The notes under the pieces: model-generated | Databases searched by the model: none | Seen by the model: the letters and a program-made list of their open reading frames with translations, nothing else | What the model was told of the DNA's origin: nothing | Translations under genes and position numbers: made by a program | DNA from: Patagioenas fasciata | Taxonomy: Eukaryota; Chordata; Aves; Columbiformes; Columbidae | Assembly (NCBI RefSeq): GCF_037038585.1 | Contig: NC_092541.1 | Span: forward strand, 5,893,445 to 5,957,444 | Direction: 5' to 3' | DNA length: 64,000 nucleotides | In this document: piece by piece, positions 9,920 to 20,413 of the stretch | Layout: every line of letters starts with the position of its first letter | Position numbering within the stretch: the first letter of the stretch is position 1

Positions 9920-10973
9920 ATGCGGCGGTGCCGGGGCGCAGGGCTGGCGGGACTGGCCGCGGTGCTCCTGGGTGCGCGGGGCTGGCGGGGCTGGGTGGGG
10001 GCCGGGTCTCAGCCTGGAGCGTTCCCAGGGGACCTCAGCACCAGCTCTTCCCTCTCCTTCAACGTGTCCTTTCCCTCTCTCTGCCTCTCTGACATCTTTT
10101 ATGATCCTTTCCCACCCCTCCACGTCCCCCCTTCCTGTTCTCCCTCTCTACTCTTCCTCTCTTCTCCATTGACCTACTCATCTTTGGACCCATCTCTCCA
10201 TGCGTCTACTATCTCTTCATGATCCCCTCTTCACACTCTCTGAAACGCCTTTCTCATCTGTTCCCTCTGCTTTTTTTACATCTGTAGGCATAAGTTTGCT
10301 TTCCTGCACTGCACCATACATCATGCTATTCCTCTGTTCATTTAGCAATTATTCTTCTTCTGAATTCAGCCCTCCATGTTTCACTGCAACACACCAAAAT
10401 CTCCCATCGCCTTTCCCTGTCACCTTTCATTCATCTGTGCACATGACTGTCATTTGGTCTCTCAATGCATCAGTTTCAGATTCCATGCCAGCCTTCTGTC
10501 CTTGCTCAACAGACCCACACAAGTATAATCTGCCAACCATGTCAAGGAGTATATTTTCCCCAATTCTTCCGGTCTCGCTCTCTGTCACTGACACTGTTCC
10601 TAAAGATTTCTCTTGGGAAAGTGCCATCAGACCTGGGTGATCTTCGGTGATCTTTGGTCTTTCCTTCTCCTTTCTCTGCAGTGGCCGGAGCCAGAGCTCA
10701 GGTGCAACAGGACCTGTCAGCAGAGACCACCGAGGACACCGGCATCAGCATCAACTGCTCACACCCCAACATACAGTCAAACGAGGTCATTTACTGGTAC
10801 CGTCAGCTCCCAGGCCGAGGCCCCGCGTTCCTCGCACTCGGTCACAAAGGCTCCAAAGCGCTGTCGGACCCACCGGGTTGGCTGTCGGTGGCGGCAGACC
10901 GCCGGTCCAGCGCCCTGTGGCTCTCCCGGCCCCGGCGCGGGGACGCGGCGGTGTATTACTGCGCCGTGGGAGA
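9920..10973 (+). CDS. TRAV: T-cell receptor V segment, Va1-like, segment 1
   Basis: Germline TCR alpha (or delta) V segment. Exon 1 (9920-9971) encodes leader MRRCRGAGLAGLAAVLL and ends in phase 1 at donor GTGCGC. Exon 2 (10682-10973) follows acceptor TTTCTCTGCAG. The mature domain begins AQVQQDLSAETTED. It has the first Cys in INCSH, Trp in YWYRQLPGR, and the second Cys in VYYCAVGD. Framework 3 (GWLSVAADRRSSALWLSRP) is GC-rich and shared with the other Va1 copies, while CDR1 (IQSNEV) and CDR2 (LGHKGSK) vary. The frame is intact. Unlike the other Va1 copies, the conserved 5' flanking block is missing, so expression after rearrangement is doubtful. Confidence 0.9.
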
Positions 10974-11012
10974 CACGGGGAGAGGAGCCGGGGCTGCGGC
11001 CGGGCACGAACC
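10974..11012 (+). promoter_or_regulatory. 23-bp-spacer recombination signal, Va1 segment 1
   Basis: Heptamer CACGGGG, a 23-bp GC-rich spacer (10981-11003) and nonamer GCACGAACC (11004-11012). The heptamer keeps the essential CAC and matches the consensus at 5 of 7; the nonamer matches at 6 of 9. The element is identical in Va1 segments 2 and 4. Confidence 0.85.
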
Positions 11013-11121
11013 GCCGCGGGCGGGGCCGGGCGGGTGTGGCGGAGGCGGGGGGACAGTCCCTTTCCGGGCCCGCCAGGGGGCGCTGCCGCTCTGCCCGCCG
11101 GCACCACCTCACCCCGCGAAA

Positions 11122-11565
11122 TCACAGAATGGTCGGAGTTGGACGGAACCTCTGGAGATCATCTAGTCCAACCCATCTGCTAAAGCAGGTTCACCGGAGC
11201 AGATCACACAGGAATGCATCCAGGTGGGTCTTGAATGTCTCTGGAGGAGGAGACTTCCCAGCCTCTCTGGGCAGCCTGTTCCAGGGCTCTGGCACCCTCA
11301 AAGTAAAGAAGTTTTTCTTTGTATTCAGATGGAGCTTCCTGTGCTTCAGCCTGTGCCCGTTGCCCCTCATCCTATCGTTGGGCACCACTGAAAAGAGTCT
11401 GGTCTCATCCTCTTGACATCCACCCTTGAGATAGTTATAAACACTGATGAGATGCCCTCTCAGCCTTCTCCTCTCCAGGCTGAACACACACAGCTCCCTC
11501 AGTCTCTCTTCATAAGAAAGATGCTCTAGCAATAGCCACAGGTACATCTGTCCCCTGCAGCAGTA
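11122..11565 (-). mobile_element. CR1 LINE 3' fragment, antisense
   Basis: The minus strand carries an open 118-codon C-terminal piece of CR1 ORF2 ([19 protein letters not shown] through PWNRLPREAGK to FLCDLLR), then the CR1 3' tail ending at about 11122. It starts only 110 bp after the Va1 segment 1 nonamer and stands where a Va2 segment would be expected in the cassette order. Confidence 0.9.
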
Positions 11566-12639
11566 TCTGGTCTTGTCTTATCTCGAGATGGAGACAACTT
11601 AAGACTGATTGCATTACGTTCTTTCCCTCTTGAACTTCAGCCATGACAGTTAAATTTGAGGTGCTTTACCTTTACCTTCTGATCTCTCTTAGTATGACAA
11701 TAAACCAAAACAAACACAAAGAAAAGCTCCTTCCAGGCAGCTCCCAGCTTGGAGCATCCATGGATCTTCATTCCCTTGTTCTTGCTGGGGAGGCAGCAAA
11801 AGCCTCAGCCACATATCAGCAGGTGTCCCATCTCTGCCACTGGAGCATGGTCCCATGGTGTCTCTGGGGATATTAAAAATTCTCATGGGAGCTTGTCAGT
11901 CCCTTCTGCTCATGTTGTATTATGAACTGGCACTTCTGGTAGCAAGTGTCCCATATCTGCTGGATCAGGAATGGTGTGCACTGCTCTCTTTCCCTAATGG
12001 GTTTTTCTGTCATTTTTTTTTTTGGGATGGGGGGGAGAGGTGGCTCCTCAAGAGAAACATCTCCATGAACAGCAGCGGTTGCAGAAACTCCCAGTGCAGG
12101 ACCAGGCACTGTCCCACACTCTGCTGGCTCAGGGGGACACATGCGGCACAGCCTCGGCTCTGCAGACAGTTCCTCTCCAAGCTTCACGTTGTCATGTGTG
12201 ACAACCCAATGCCTGTACCAGCCTGGGCCCCACACCCTGTTCCCTGGGCAAACACAAAGGCTACCCCAGCACAACAGCACAGCCCAGAGAAAGGCTGCAT
12301 TGCCATTGACCAACAGGAGTAAATGTCACACCAGCTTTGAAAAGTGTCAAGATTGTCCAAAGCAGCTGTAACACTGAGTGCCCTTGATGTGCAACCATCC
12401 TCAGTTCCCTTGGGAGCTGCACACCCCAGTCTCCAGGAAGGAAACACCAGGCAACCAGTGACCTGAACCTATAGCAGGAGCCCCTGAATTTCTAAATTTC
12501 AGGTGCAACTGAGTAGGCTAGAGCAAGAAAGCAAGAGCAGCAGGCAGGAGTGAGGATGACCCAGACCACAGCCCAGGTCAGGCAGTGCCCACACTAGCAG
12601 GGTGCAAGGGTGCAGGTGCCCATGGCTGACTATGACTCT
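11566..12639. other. Va2-type 3' flank lacking its Va2 gene
   Basis: From about 11540 the sequence matches the 3' flank of Va2 segments 2 and 3 (32718 onward, 48545 onward). The match includes the region at 11770-11850 that equals 33340-33430. The CR1 present at 33434-33985 in copy A is absent here, giving an empty site near 11845. No gene is seen. Confidence 0.55.
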
Positions 12640-13640
12640 CTCTATCTCTGCTGCAGGACCAAAATGGATGGGCACAAGCAAACCAGGACATGGATGGGGT
12701 GTATTGAAGACAACTTTCTGATGCAGACATTCCATGAATGGACATGGGAAGAGACTCTGTTGGACCTGCTACTCACAAATGAGGAAGAACTATTGAATGA
12801 TGTAGAGTTCAAGGGTAGCCTTGCCTGCAGTGACCAGGACACTGTGGAGCTCAAGATCTACAGAGGACTGAGCAAGTCAAACAGGACTGCTACGTCCCCC
12901 GCTCCAGAAGAACACGTCTCAGTCTCATCAGGGCCCTACCTGCTTGGCAGGTTGCCATGGGAAACTGTTCTAGAGCTCAGAGGGTCCCAGCAGAGCTGGC
13001 TGCCCTTCAAGGACAGCCCTGTCAGAGCACAAAGATGGTCCTCTGCCATGTGGAGGAAAAAGCACAGCTGGAGGGGAAAGCTGCAAAGAGGGTGAAGGGA
13101 ACCAAGAAAAGAATCTTGGAGCCTATTGGCAGCAAAAGGAAGGGTCAGCCAATTAGAGTTCATTGCTTAGTGCAGAAAGGGACCTGGTGAAAAACGGTAG
13201 GAGAAAGGCTGATGTACTCAGTGCCTTATTCTCCTCAGTTTTTTCTCATATGGCTTCTCCTCAGGTCTATCACACCCCTGAACCTCCCCACAGATGCTAT
13301 GGGAACGAAGCAGTACCCACAGTAGAAGAAGGAACAGGGAAGCTCTTACTACTATTTGGATATGCACATGTTCAAGGGCTCACTTCCAGACCCATCCAAG
13401 TGTGTTCAAGGAGCTGACTGGACTCAGTCCCTGAGAGGCAGATGGAGCAAATACTCTCAGAAATCTCGTCTATACTCATTAAGGGCCAGAAGGGAACTGG
13501 GAGCAGCTCACATGGGATTTCTGAGGGTAAATCGTGCCTCACTACCCTCAATACTTTCTATGAGGCGGTGACTGGCGCTATATGGAAGGGGAGGGACACT
13601 GGCTCTGGCGTACCTTGACTTTCACAAGACTTTGACATAC
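12640..13640 (+). mobile_element. CR1 LINE, ORF2 middle part
   Basis: Region between endonuclease and reverse transcriptase of CR1 ORF2, with an open 161-codon stretch containing DNFLMQTFHEW, LLDLLLTNEEELL and GSLACSDQDTVELK. It continues with frameshifts through the GKSCLT-like and FHKTFDI-like parts near 13530-13630. Copies A and B keep only its first 350 bp. Confidence 0.8.
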
Positions 13641-13729
13641 CTTCATGAGTGCACACACACGCACATCCATAAGCACACAGAGATCTGAACACTCACAGGC
13701 AAAACCACACTGAACGTCTGTTATTTGGA

Positions 13730-14800
13730 GCTCAGATCCAACTTGCAGGCAGTGCAGTTGAGGGCTTTCCCCCTTCCCTTTAGTGACCTCAGTGAGATCA
13801 GTGCCAGGGAGCTCTGCCGGGAGAGCTCAGCCAGGGCTGATTCTCCTCTCCATGAAGCTGCTTTGAGCTGATCCCTAGTGCATCTGGCGGTGGCCAATCT
13901 CACTGCTCTCTCATGCGGTAACAGGCACTGTGGACACAGGAAGGAGAGCGGATGTGTGTATCTAGAGCACAACAAGACCTTTGGCAGCTTCTCTACTGTC
14001 ATTACAAAATATGAGATGAATGGGTTCAGTGAAAGGAGGATAAGTAGGGTAAAAAATTGCCTGGACTACCAGGCTCAGGGAGTTGTGACCACAGTGCAAA
14101 GCCCAGCTGGCTGACACACATCAGTGAGGTCTAATATTAGGGATCAGTAGTAACACCAATACTGTTTGAGGTTTTCGTGAATGGCATTAGTGACAGGAAG
14201 TCTGTGGATAACAACCAGCAAGGGGAATGAGAAGTAACTGTGAGACACGGCTTTTGTTCAAAGAACCTGGACAGGCTGAAAAAATGGGCTGACTGGAACC
14301 TCATGAATGCCAAAAAGAGAAAGGCAAGGTTTTGCATATGACAGAGAGATCAGTCCCTGCAGTCATGCAGGCTGGGGCTGGCTGCCAGGGAAACAAATCA
14401 AGTGAAAATGAGATGGGGTTTTAGGACACACTTAGCTGAACATAAGGCAGCAGTGTGCCCTTGCAGTAATTAGGACCAACTGTATTCTGAGCTGTATTAT
14501 TCACATTGTTGACAGTAGGTGCTGGAAAATGATCCTGCCCCTCTGTCTCATCACAGACCACATCTGGGGTACTGCATCCAGGCTGGTGGTCTGTGCTCCA
14601 AGAGGAGTAGTGACATCCTGAAGGGAGTTCAACAAAGTCCACCGTATAAATTAGGGGTCATGAGAAGGTGAGAGAATTGGATCTGTTCACCTTAGTGATG
14701 TCTCAGGGGAGAATTTCCTGTTTTCCACAATGACTTGTTCAGAGGAAAACAAGAAGATGGACCTAATCCACGGAACTGCCCAGGAAACAGGGGAAATGTC
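13730..14800 (+). mobile_element. Old CR1-derived block upstream of Va1 segment 2
   Basis: Diverged CR1 reverse transcriptase sequence. Recognisable parts are KTFGSFSTVITKYEMNGF (13970-14030), the NCLDYQAQGVVTTVQ part (14055-14100) and the LKKWADWNLM-like part near 14280. Many stops. It is homologous to the blocks before the other Va1 leaders, so it belongs to the cassette. Confidence 0.7.
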
Positions 14801-14929
14801 CGGTAATGGGATCTCTTGTAGATGACCTCTGCAGGTCAATTCTCACATACATTCTGAATCTGGGTCCCCCCTCCCTGACGTCTGCACAACCACGGGCACA
14901 TAGGACCTCACACCTCCTCTGCCACAAAC

Positions 14930-15255
14930 CAACTTTCAGTCATAGTGCTGGAAGTACACAGAGGCAGCTGAAGGGAGGCTCTCAGCCTCCTCACTGCCAA
15001 CCGCAGGAAAGCAGTGGCTGCTGTTTCCAGCCCCTGAGCTCGGAGACAGCTCTGGGAAGCTGATCCATGTCCTGGCTCAAGGCTCTGCAGCTGCCCCAGG
15101 CTGCAGCTGGTGCAGTGTGGGTTTCTTCTTGCTGGAGGACAGACAGAGTACTTTCCCCAGGAGTCAAAGTTGTGGCTGTGCAGAGCCGTGGAGTCCTGTG
15201 AGCGGGCGACACACCGAGCGGCACCAACGCAGGACTCAGGTTCGGGGCGGAGCTG
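14930..15255 (+). promoter_or_regulatory. Conserved 5' flanking block of Va1 segment 2
   Basis: About 320 bp shared with 24055-24330, 39045-39380 and 63745-63985, each time just before a Va1 leader, so a promoter role is likely. It contains an E-box CAGCTG near 14967 and AACCGCAGGAA at 14999-15009, a Runx-like ACCGCA beside an Ets core GGAA. No clear TATA box. The block is absent before Va1 segment 1. Confidence 0.5.
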
Positions 15256-15265
15256 GTGGTGGAGT

Positions 15266-15428
15266 GGAGAGGAGAGGAGAGGAGAGGAGAGGAGAGGAGA
15301 GGAGAGGAGAGGAGAGGAGAGGAGAGGAGAGGAGAGGAGAGGAGAGGAGAGGAGAGGAGAGGAGAGGAGAGGAGAGGAGAGGAGAGGAGAGGAGAGGAGA
15401 GGAGAGGAGAGGAGAGGAGAGGAGAGGA
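15266..15428 (+). repeat. (GGAGA)n microsatellite before Va1 segment 2
   Basis: About 33 uninterrupted GGAGA units lie between the promoter-like block and the leader ATG (80 bp away), so they are probably in the promoter or 5' untranslated region. Other Va1 copies have only a short, imperfect purine tract here. Long mirror-symmetric purine runs can form triplex DNA. Confidence 0.97.
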
Positions 15429-15508
15429 GGAGGAAGAGGAGGAGGCGGTGACGGAGCAGAGAGCCGGGGCTGTCGGGTGGAGCAGGGCGCAGGCGGAGGA
15501 GCGGCGGG

Positions 15509-16349
15509 ATGCGGCGGTGCCGGGGCGCAGGGCTGGCGGCACTGGCCGCGATGCTCCTGGGTGCGTGGGGATGGCGGGGCTGGATGGGGGCTGAGGCTGT
15601 GGCTGGGGTGGCGCATGCAGGTCCCTCGATGCTGTCGTCTCCTCTGGCTTTTACACGGATATCTGGCCCCTACCAGCCTCCCTTCCATCCCACATTCTCT
15701 CTAGAAATCTAATTGTTATATTCTTTGTCCAGCACTCCCTGTTTCCCCTCTTTCCTCTGAGTCTTTCCTTATAACTCATGAAGTCACTCATTTACCATGA
15801 TAATTTATTTTCATTATTCTTTTGACCTCCCTTTTTGCTTTTCTAATTATTCTACTCTTCCACCCATCATTCACGCATTCATCTCTCCACCAACTGTTAA
15901 TGGACATTTCTGTTCCAGCACATGTTGACAACTTCTGTAAACTCTTCTCCTCATCATCTCTCTATGTTCCTGACTTCTTCTGTGGCATTTGTCCTGGGAA
16001 ACAGCAGGCAGGGCTGTGCAGTTTATCAGGTATATTTCTTATTTTTCTCCCCGGCAGTGGCTGTGGGCAAAGCACAGGTGCAACAGGACCCGTCGGCAGA
16101 GACCATCGAGGGCACCGAAATCAGCATCAACTGCTCACATCCCAACATAAAGACAACCGACTACATCTACTGGTATCGTCAGCTACTGGGCCGACGTCCC
16201 GAATTCCTCACACTCGGTCACAAAGGCTCCAAAGCGCTGTCGGACCCGCCGGGTTGGCTGTCGGTGGCGGCAGACCGCCGGTCCAGCGCCCTGTGGCTCT
16301 CCCGGCCCCGGCGCGGGGACGCGGCGGTGTATTACTGCGCCGTGGGAGA
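15509..16349 (+). CDS. TRAV: T-cell receptor V segment, Va1-like, segment 2
   Basis: Leader exon 15509-15560 (MRRCRGAGLAALAAMLL, phase 1, donor GTGCGT). V exon 16058-16349 follows acceptor TCCCCGGCAG. The mature domain begins AQVQQDPSAETIEG, with the first Cys in INCSH, Trp in YWYRQLLGR, and the second Cys in VYYCAVGD. CDR1 (IKTTDY) differs from segment 1, but from about 16222 to about 16420 the DNA matches 10846-11038 almost base for base, across framework 3, RSS and flank. Open and with an intact RSS. The intron is only about 500 bp, shorter than in segments 1 and 3 (about 710 and 805 bp). TRDV use cannot be excluded. Confidence 0.9.
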
Positions 16350-16388
16350 CACGGGGAGAGGAGCCGGGGCTGCGGCCGGGCACGAACC
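16350..16388 (+). promoter_or_regulatory. 23-bp-spacer recombination signal, Va1 segment 2
   Basis: Heptamer CACGGGG (16350-16356), spacer of 23 bp (16357-16379), nonamer GCACGAACC (16380-16388). Identical over its whole length to the RSS of Va1 segment 1. Confidence 0.85.
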
Positions 16389-17490
16389 GCCGCGGGCGGG
16401 GCCGGGCGGGTGTGGGGAGAGAGGGGAGAGCCCCTGACCGGACCCGCCAGGGGGCGCCGCTGCTCTGCCCGCGGGGGCCGCCCGGCCCCGCCTGATCCCG
16501 GGGCGGTTCCCCGCCCCGACCGCTCCGGCTTCAGCATCTCTTGGTCCTCCTTGCAGTCGCTGCCTTGGTTCAGGACCTCTTCTCATCGATGGTTGCTGCG
16601 GGTCTGTGCTCCTGAAGGCAGCAAAGAGCTGTGCTTGTGCAGCGCTACATGTGGAGTCTGAGACGATCTGTGCAAGGCAGGGAGGGGAGTAGGGTGCTTT
16701 CCACAAGCTCTCTTGCTTCCTCAGAAACGGCTCAGAGCTTTCTGGGAAATGTGGCATCCTCTGGCCTGTCTGTAAAGACCTGCAGCATCGTCTCAGAAAT
16801 GCATCGCAGAGGTCACTGATTTCCCTTCAGCCTATGGAAGCCTGGTCCTCCTCTTGCCTCTCTCCTCCTCCCACCTAGAATGCTGAGCTCTTTTTGCCTT
16901 TTAGGAAGGCAAAGTGACAGCTGTAGGTCCTTCACACGGGGACGTGGCACAGGGAGATCATGGTGTCACAGCAAACTGACCCCAAGTCCTTCAAGGAGAT
17001 GCTCAGCTTAGTGGGTGTCTCATCAGCGCTTATCTCCCTTGTGAAAACACACCAACAGATCCCGTCCAGTGTTTTTTCCCTTCCCGAGGATACACACAAG
17101 GATCTCAAACCTACGTATGGAGAAACACTCATAGGATCCTTGGGCATTCACATGGTGCAATTAGGAATGATGCAATGAAGAAACCAATGCCCTGAGGAGT
17201 TTTCAGAGTTGCAGTGGGAGTCAGCCCGTACATGGCAAAGACCCATTCCAACAAACCAGAAATGTTTGTCAGAGCTCTGCCATGTTCTCTTTACTGTGGT
17301 TTGCCACCTGCTCCTCAGCTCTGGCAGGGCCAGGCTTTCATCTGCACTCAAGTGGTTACCTTGCCTTGCAGCTGTGATTGATTTTATTTCTCCAACACCA
17401 ACAGACACAAGGGATTTATCCCAGGACATCTCTGGTTCCTCTCTCTAGGCTGGGTAGCTGATTCTTTCCGGACATGACAAAGCTGTTCCA
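16389..17490. other. Spacer after Va1 segment 2
   Basis: The first 130 bases are GC-rich flank shared with other Va1 segments. Beyond that I recognise neither gene nor repeat, and the stretch has no visible match elsewhere in the window. Confidence 0.4.
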
Positions 17491-17579
17491 AACAGAGCAG
17501 TACATTGCCCTGAATGAAGCACAAATATAGCAAAGCATGGTGAACCCAAAGTGGCATGTGACTTAGTCTTCTCCATGGG

Positions 17580-18010
17580 TCTCCTAACAGTGGTGGGAAT
17601 GGGCTCATCCTTGTCACTGTGTGGAGTGAGCAGTCCCTGTAGTTCTAATCTAATTCTTCCTTGGCAGACTTTCCTTCCTGGAGATCTCCTGCACCACCCC
17701 CCTTGTCCCCAAAATGCTGGAGACTTTTTCTGGCACCAGGCCTACCATTTCAGATTCCTGCTGTCATTTTTCCACATCTTCATGAGCATGACTGAGTTTA
17801 TGACCCTCTCAACCATGTTCTTTGATCGTTATATCACAATATGCAAATACTCTGTAAAACACTCTATCATGACAAAGAAAGTCCACTTCCTGCTGGTGCT
17901 GGGAGCATGGGCAGTGGGCTTTGTGCTCATCTTCTCCCAGGTGGCTCTGCTTTTGAAGCCTCCTTTCTGTACCAAGAACATTGTTGACTATTTCTACCAT
18001 GCTGTCAGGC
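17580..18010 (+). pseudogene. Olfactory receptor pseudogene, N-terminal half
   Basis: Pieces of a class A olfactory receptor in order but in different frames: GNGLILVTVWSEQS (transmembrane 1, about 17597), SFLEISCTTPL-type sequence (about 17670), then an open run with FHIFMSMTEFMTLSTM and the DRY-type motif FDRYITIC (about 17770-17850). Transmembrane 4 follows as VHFLLVLGAWAVGFVLIFSQ. Homology stops near 18010 in the second extracellular loop. At least two frameshifts and loss of the C-terminal half make it dead. OR genes also border the mammalian TRA/TRD locus. Confidence 0.82.
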
Positions 18011-20150
18011 CAGGATGGGCATGGCAAATTGGGTCTGGGTCGACCTTGACTGGATGCCAGGTGCCCACCAAGCTGCTCTACCACTCCCCCACCATCAGCT
18101 GGACAGGGGGAGAAAATACAAAGAAACGCTCATGGATCAATATAAGGACATGGAGATCACTCATCAATTTCTATTACAGGCAGAACAGTCGACTCGGGGA
18201 AATCAGTTGAATTTATTACCAATGAAATGAGAGTAGGATGATAAGAAAGAAGAACCAATCTCAAACACCTTCCTCCCGCCCCTCCCTTCTTCCAGTCATT
18301 TCCCTATGTGCACTGTGGGGAGTTCCTCTCCTCCCACAGAGTGTAGGGTTTTGTTTGGGCAGGACCAGATCCTCGGGTGTCAGGGAGTCAAGTGGTTTCT
18401 GTCAACCCACCACACCTGTGCTTGGACAAGTGTTCCACAAGCAGAGCTGTAGCCTGGCCTGGCTCAGAGGTGCTGGAGTTGCTGGGCAGCTGAGTGCTTG
18501 TGGGGGATGTCCCAGCGTGCACTCTGTGGTTGGGCTGGTGTCTGCAGGTTCCACTGTATCCCCAGGGCAGGATTGGTGCTGTGCCCTGGGGCTGCCTGTG
18601 AGGCAGGGAGAGAGTGGAGGACTCTGGGAGTCCCAGGCAGGGTGAGGAGCTGGATTGCCCAGATGCTGGCACTTCACCCCAGTGGTAGTGATGCAGGTCT
18701 GGTGTGGGAGGAGGGGAGGCCTTTGTCTCTGGACATAGCAAGAATATGTCCTGTGGCCAAAGAGATGGAGAGGGTCAGTGTCTCTGCCCCAGGTCTCAAG
18801 CAGGAGGAATGTGCATGGAACTTTGCCTAATCTGTTGGGTCCTCTGTGCCTGAACCCCTCTTTTGAGCTTCACAAGCTGTGGGACCCTGAAGAGCCAACT
18901 TTCTGTAGGGACACCGTCTGTAAGCTGTGGAAGGCTGCTGAAAATTGGGGATTTGCTTCAGGAATGCTCAAGGGACAGACGTTTCGTGTCACTGAGACCT
19001 GCAGAGCTTGGCTTACAGAGTCCTTATCAACCCTGTTTGCAAGGGAGATGACATCAATACCTGAAAACCTCTGTCACCCCACTTCATCATTAATCAGTGT
19101 GCTGTTTTGCCTCAAAGAGAATTAATTTTCTTCATGCCATTAGAACACTTTCTTTTTCTGTAGCCAGCATGGTCATGTGGATTTAGTTTGAGAACAAGAA
19201 GATAACACCCCAGGACAGAGTTAAAGTTTTTTAATTGTTATCTGGGAGCCAAGGACTTTCAGAGCACTCTTTCTCTCTCCGTGACAGTCAGGCAAGAGCA
19301 GGTGATGTTGATGAAGGACTTTGGAAACTGTCCCTCCAGAAGAAAAGGATCTCTGTCAGTGTTTGAACTTACCAGTTGGGAAAAGGGCAATATCCACAGC
19401 CCCTATGTGGATGGGTGCATGGCTGGCTGGCTGACTGGGTGGATGGGTGGATGGACAGATGTGTTCTGCTCATCACACTGACCCTGGCTGAGGCCTCTGA
19501 TGTGTTTTTGATCAAATCAGTGCCCAGTAGCATTGGTCAAACAAGAGGAATGGTTGTGAATGAACGTTGCCTGCCACAACCATCTCACGGGTGTTCCATT
19601 GCCACCTGCAATTCTCAAGGGGACTAGGATGATCAGCTCCTGCACAGAAGTTTTCAGGAGCAGAGCAGGTCCTGACATAGCAGTACCTCGGGGGTGCTGG
19701 TCTCGAGCAAAGCTGCTCCATCCACTCTCGTGCTGTCCCTTGGGGACACCTTTTGTCCTTTTCTCCTTCCCTAGCACAGCAGTGACCAGAGCAAGAGGTG
19801 TCCCATGCCCAGGAGCCTGCAGGGTGTCTTGCCTCCATTGCCCCCCACAGAGTCATAGCTTTGCACCTGAGGATAACAGAGGTTGTGTTTCTTGTTTGCA
19901 GGAACTCTGGGTGTATGTTTGGGCCAAGACACTGCAAGGTGAGTGCTGATTGCCACTTGCTCTGTGGTGACTGGGTTGTTTTCTATACTGTCACAGGAAA
20001 ATGCCCCAAAAAGGTCCAGTGCACTGGGTCTCAGTAGCTTGTTTTCCCTGAGCAGCTTGGGAGGGTGCACATGGAGGAAAGTCCCACCCCTTTGCCATTT
20101 TAAAGTTCACACAGAGTATCTGACTGCATTTCACAAAGAGTGAAGGCTGG
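18011..20150. other. Spacer with no recognised gene
   Basis: I see no supportable gene, RNA or transposon here. Open frames are short and show no conserved pattern. A small minisatellite lies at about 19405-19465. The stretch appears single-copy within the window. Confidence 0.4.
19405..19465 (+). repeat. Short GGAT/GGCT minisatellite
   Basis: Degenerate tandem four-base units (GGAT, GGCT, GGGT) repeat over about 60 bp. Confidence 0.6.
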
Positions 20151-20174
20151 ATTTGGAGAGCCTTGCAGTTAGGG

Positions 20175-20382
20175 GAGCAGAAGAAAAGGAAGGAAGGGAA
20201 AAAGGAAGAGAGGAAGAAAGGAAGAGAAAGAAAGGAAGAAAGGAAGAAAGGAAGAGAAAGGAAGAAAGGAAGAGAAAGGAAGAAAGGAAGAGAAAGACAG
20301 GAAGGAAGGAAGGAAGGAAGGAAGGAAGGAAGGAAGGAAGGAAGGAAGGAAGGAAGGAAGGAAGGAAGGAAGGAAGGAAGAA
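20175..20382 (+). repeat. Purine microsatellite (GAAAGGAA)n to (GGAA)n
   Basis: Imperfect GAAAGGAAGA units pass into about 22 clean GGAA units at about 20297-20382. It lies immediately downstream, on the minus strand, of keratin 2, close to its stop codon at 20414. Confidence 0.95.
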
Positions 20383-20413
20383 ATGGATAAGGAAACATGA
20401 TCCATGTTCATGT

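Noticed and set aside
9606-10222. Long frames of 127-188 codons on both strands around the Va1 segment 1 leader
   Set aside because: GC-rich shadows crossing the leader splice donor. The GT-AG structure and V homology explain the region.
12610-13095. 161-codon + strand frame as an independent gene
   Set aside because: It matches the CR1 ORF2 region between endonuclease and reverse transcriptase and recurs truncated in copies A and B.
19281-19949. Possible V-like or receptor exon in the 18-20 kb spacer
   Set aside because: No Cys-Trp-Cys pattern, RSS or splice pair could be found, and frames are short and unsupported.
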